Below are positions 5,401 through 7,421 of a DNA stretch of 7,421 nucleotides, piece by piece. Each line of letters starts with the position of its first letter. Within the stretch, counting starts at the first letter, position 1. Below the pieces are notes generated by a model. The model was not told the DNA's origin. It did not search any database and saw only the letters and a program-made list of their open reading frames with translations. The position numbers were made by a program, and so were the translations under genes. Source of the DNA: CALGLS01 sp047626155 (GTDB taxonomy: Bacteria > Bacteroidota > Bacteroidia > Chitinophagales > Saprospiraceae); assembly GCA_047626155.1 (NCBI GenBank), contig JBLHRR010000208.1, positions 1 to 7,421 of the forward strand. The letters run 5' to 3'.

Positions 5401-6806
5401 CACGCGACTAACTTTACTTCATGCTCTCTTGCGAATTCAATTAGAACAGCGTTTATACGGTTTTCATCTTCCTGATCGTGACGTAAAATCTCCAGATAAA
5501 AATCTGCGCCAAACACTGATTTCCACCATAGCAAAGCCTCTTCAGCTTGCTTCTCACCTATATTTAAGATCTTACTAGATACTTCACCATAAATTCCACC
5601 CGAAAGCACAATAATATCTTCTTTGTATTTTTTAATTACCTCTCTATCAATTCTGGGAACATAATAAAAACCGTCTGTATAGGCAATAGACGCCATTTTA
5701 GCCAAATTATGATATCCTTTTTTAGTTTTTGCAAGAAGTACAATCTGATACCCATTATCCTTTTGAGATTTATTGAGATGATCATCACAAACAAAGAACT
5801 CACATCCAACGATTCCTTTGAGGAATTTATCTTTCTCGTCTTCGGATAGCCCATCATTGTATGTGTTCACAGCGCGAACAAAATGAAAGGCACCCATCAT
5901 ATTACCACTATCGGTAATGGCAACGGCCGGCATATTATTTGTCACAGCAGCATCCACTAGATCTTGAGTGCTAATGGTAGATTGAAGGATAGAAAACTGA
6001 GAATGATTGTGTAAATGCGCAAAACCAACGTCTTGAAGCGTGGCTATATTCTCATCAATTTCTTCGGAAGAAATTTCTAGCGTTTCAAGACTCGCTTCAA
6101 GTTCTTTCCTAATAGCCTCTGAAGCCTTTTTAAGGTTGATATGTTTTAAACCAATAAGCTCAATTTGCTTCGGATTCACCTCAGAAAAATTTTCGAAGTA
6201 ATCTGGCTGCATATCCAACTCTTCAGCAGTAAAACTTTGCCGCCGTATGAGCTCTAGAAAGCAACGTGTTGTTGCTTCTACATCTGCCGTTGCATTATGT
6301 GCTTCAGAAAAAGGAACTTTAAAGAGATATTCGTGTAGTTCTGTTAAAGTGGGCAGTTTAAATTTACCACCCCTTCCGCCGGGCAACTGACAAAGTTGAG
6401 CAGTAGTTTCAGTACAAGTATCTAAAACGGGAAAGTCCAACAATGGATTGTCGATACCCAATCTATGAAATTCGGCCCCCATAATATTGAGATCAAAACC
6501 CAGGTTTTGCCCGACAATAAATTTTGTTTTTGAAAGTGATTCTTTAAACTTCTCTATCATCTCTGATAAAGAAATACCATCCTTTTGAGCGAGCTCGGTT
6601 GAGATTCCGTGAATCTTTTCGGCATCGAAAGGAATATTATAACCCTCTGGTTGCAGCAAATAATCTTGATGCTCAAGAATATTCCCCATTTCATCGTGCA
6701 CTTGCCAGGCAATTTGAACACAACGAGGCCAGTTATCACTGTCGGTTAGAGGAGCATTCCAATTACGGGGCAGCCCGGTGGTTTCAGTATCGAAAATTAA
6801 AAACAT
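2454..6806 (-). CDS. dnaE: DNA polymerase III alpha subunit with fused N-terminal 3'-5' exonuclease
   Basis: The replicative chromosomal polymerase, 1450 residues against 1160 in E. coli; the extra length is an N-terminal DEDDh exonuclease. Exonuclease (1-190): DTETTG with Asp6/Glu8, Asp105 in GFDLNI, and His170...Asp175, all present, so it should proofread. An acidic helical linker (190-260) leads to a PHP domain (261-480) that has lost most metal ligands. The polymerase core has VGPGRGS (637-643), PDIDIDF with Asp680 and Asp682, and Asp848 in KMDFLGL. Then come a helix-hairpin-helix region (about 1090-1170), a beta-clamp motif QVSLF (1208-1212), an OB fold (about 1280-1370) and a C-terminal domain. 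The ATG at 6806 is fixed by a TAA four codons upstream and by MFLIFDTETTG. A degenerate -7 box, TACTTTTA, lies at 6859-6866. Fusions of this type are, to my knowledge, normal for Flavobacteriia. Confidence 0.98.
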   Translation of the reverse strand: MFLIFDTETTGLPRNWNAPLTDSDNWPRCVQIAWQVHDEMGNILEHQDYLLQPEGYNIPFDAEKIHGISTELAQKDGISLSEMIEKFKESLSKTKFIVGQNLGFDLNIMGAEFHRLGIDNPLLDFPVLDTCTETTAQLCQLPGGRGGKFKLPTLTELHEYLFKVPFSEAHNATADVEATTRCFLELIRRQSFTAEELDMQPDYFENFSEVNPKQIELIGLKHINLKKASEAIRKELEASLETLEISSEEIDENIATLQDVGFAHLHNHSQFSILQSTISTQDLVDAAVTNNMPAVAITDSGNMMGAFHFVRAVNTYNDGLSEDEKDKFLKGIVGCEFFVCDDHLNKSQKDNGYQIVLLAKTKKGYHNLAKMASIAYTDGFYYVPRIDREVIKKYKEDIIVLSGGIYGEVSSKILNIGEKQAEEALLWWKSVFGADFYLEILRHDQEDENRINAVLIEFAREHEVKLVACNNTYYVEKGNANAHDILLCVKDGEKQATPIGRGRGYRYGLPNQEYYFKSQDEMKILFKDLPEAISNIAEVVGKIESYTLARDVVLPKFDIPEEFLMSEDIADGGKRGENAYLKHLTFLGAKKRYPDLTPEIEERLNFELEVIENTGYPGYFLITEDFIREARAMDVSVGPGRGSAAGSAVAYCLWITNIDPIKYDLLFERFLNPDRVSMPDIDIDFDDEGRSRVMDYVINKYGSNQVAQIITYGTMAAKSAIRDTARVLDLPLGDADRISKLVPNMTKLNNIFGLSDQELRRKFRSDELPKVNELLNLAEGNDLEAETIQQAKVLEGSVRNTGIHACGVIITPSDITDFVPVATAKDSDLYVTQFDNSVVESAGLLKMDFLGLKTLTLIKDTVKLVKHKHNVDLDPDSFPLDDVKTYELFQRGETVGIFQYESAGMQKYMKELKPTVFADLIAMNALYRPGPLEYIPSFIRRKNGEEEIEYDLPAMEEYLDETYGITVYQEQVMLLSQKLAGFTKGEADVLRKAMGKKQKAVLDKMKPQFIKQAVEKGHDAEKLEKIWKDWEAFASYAFNKSHSTCYAWIAYQTAYLKAHYPAEYMAAVLSNNMSDIKQVTFFMEECKRAGMDVLGPDVNESFYKFTVNDEGKIRFGMGAIKGVGGNAVATIVEHRKDGKYKSIFDLSKRVDLRAANKKAFENLALAGGFDSFETHRAQYLHDDGNGVIFLEKVLKYANKYQETQNSSQVSLFGDTSEVQIPEPEVPPCDEWGTMKKLKLEKEVVGVYISGHPLDDFKTEVDTFCNCKVSDFNDLGRFVNSELCFGGVVSDVQHRESKAGKGWAIFIVEDYNDSYEFKIFGEEYLKYRHFLVPNSFIYGRVFIKEGWTNKETGKKSDPRVQYNGMQMLQDVMDSQARKLTIQMPVQAIAEDKISALKDLFKIHKGDKQLHFVIYELEDKIKLSMTSRKQKVNISQELLDELTLAQVSYRLN

Positions 6807-6923
6807 ATACAGGGGTTATTGCGAAAAAGCTTCCAACCTACATAGTTATAGGCTGAAGTAAAAGTAGAAAAACCACCTTAGAAACTAAAGCAAAGTTGTA
6901 AACAGTTAAGCTCTTTTATGAAC

Positions 6924-6953
6924 AAAAAAAATACCCTTAAGAGAACTTAAGGG
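6924..6953 (-). terminator. Intrinsic terminator of the lipoprotein gene
   Basis: On the minus strand CCCTTAAG pairs perfectly with CTTAAGGG (arms 6934-6941 and 6946-6953, four-base loop), followed by TATTTTTTTTG. It lies 30 bp after the lipoprotein stop. It separates that gene from dnaE, whose promoter must fall within 6807-6923. Confidence 0.9.
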
Positions 6954-6983
6954 CTTAGTTTATAATTTGAGATATACAGAAAG

Positions 6984-7421
6984 CTAATCGGCAACTATAT
7001 CTATTATCTCATAAGGTACTGCATAAAAAAAGCCTCTGCTAACGGTTATTGTATCAGTAGCCATAACAAAAGTAAAGTTAAATTCTCCTGTGAGTTCTTG
7101 ATTTTCCTGGTCCTCATTAGTGATCGTAATCATGCCTGAGCTTCCTTTAGACTCTGTAGTATACTGTTTATTATCGGCACCCGTAAATGTTGCATAGTTA
7201 ACTTCGTTTCCACCAATTCTATAGGCGCTTACTCCTTTCCATTCGGTATGGAGGGTAAACTCTTCATGATCGGACACCCCAACAATAGTCATCATTTGAT
7301 CTGTATTATTTGCTTGTCCACTTACTGAATAAGCTCTGAAAAAGTCAGTATTTAAATTGGCTTGCATGGCCGTTGCGTTTGTTTCGATGTTTTCGCAGGA
7401 AAGAAATATAACTGCCGCGAA
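6984..7421 (-). CDS. DUF6252-like lipoprotein, N-terminus beyond the right edge
   Basis: The frame stays open to the window edge, so the ATG at 7367 is internal and 145 codons are visible. The first residues, FAAVIFLSCENIET, look like the end of a type II signal peptide with lipobox FLSC; the lipidated Cys would be at 7395-7397. Only the first part of the signal peptide is missing. The mature part of about 137 residues is beta-rich, with QMMTIVGVSDHEEFTLHT, then YRIGGNEVNYATFTGADNKQ, then SGMITITNEDQENQELTGEF and a closing RGFFYAVPY. This order (ITI-G, YxxGG, ATYTGADGxxYT, SGTVTI, VSGTFxF, GxFxxVPY) is what I know of DUF6252 lipoproteins of Bacteroidota, which are of unknown function and probably anchored in the outer or inner membrane. 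The acidic tail IIDIVAD extends past the usual VPY end. It stands alone before its own terminator. Confidence 0.75.
   Translation of the reverse strand, partial: FAAVIFLSCENIETNATAMQANLNTDFFRAYSVSGQANNTDQMMTIVGVSDHEEFTLHTEWKGVSAYRIGGNEVNYATFTGADNKQYTTESKGSSGMITITNEDQENQELTGEFNFTFVMATDTITVSRGFFYAVPYEIIDIVAD

Noticed and set aside
5636..5857. Minus-strand frame of 73 codons inside dnaE
   Set aside because: It overlaps the clearly real dnaE reading in another frame and shows no domain or start context of its own. The same applies to the other short frames inside dnaE, clpP and the DUF58 gene.
6984..7367. Taking the ATG at 7367 as the lipoprotein start
   Set aside because: The frame continues upstream to the window edge through a lipobox (FLSC), so that Met is inside the mature protein.

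Overview
The window looks like a chromosomal segment of a marine-type Bacteroidota bacterium, most likely Flavobacteriaceae. Evidence: AT-rich intergenic DNA, A-rich start regions without Shine-Dalgarno boxes, a TAnnTTTG-type -7 box upstream of thioredoxin, a DnaE carrying its own N-terminal exonuclease, a Bacteroidota-type DUF6252-like lipoprotein, and dispersed palindromic intergenic repeats of a kind I recall from flavobacterial genomes. No database search was possible.

Every supported gene is on the minus strand, so transcription runs from high to low coordinates. In that order: a small surface lipoprotein (6984 to beyond the right edge, N-terminus cut off) ending in a clean intrinsic terminator; dnaE (2454-6806), the replicative polymerase alpha subunit; a 717-bp non-coding stretch (1737-2453); trxA thioredoxin (1419-1736) with its own terminator; a short ClpP-type protease subunit (705-1247); a repeat-rich gap; and the N-terminal 170 residues of a DUF58/MoxR-associated protein (1-512, continuing past the left edge). 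The genes are monocistronic-looking housekeeping functions (replication, redox, proteolysis, cell-envelope protein assembly), not one pathway.

The interesting material is between the genes. The dnaE-trxA gap holds a decayed gene (2034-2323, two in-frame stops and one frameshift, otherwise about 96 codons) placed between two divergent, inverted copies of one palindromic element (1916-1982 minus, 2330-2402 plus). The clpP-DUF58 gap holds a five-unit heptanucleotide tandem array (669-703) directly after clpP, and a double-hairpin element (515-586). Within dnaE, the fused exonuclease has all its catalytic residues while the following PHP domain has lost six of nine metal-ligand positions, which suggests that proofreading is done by the fused domain.
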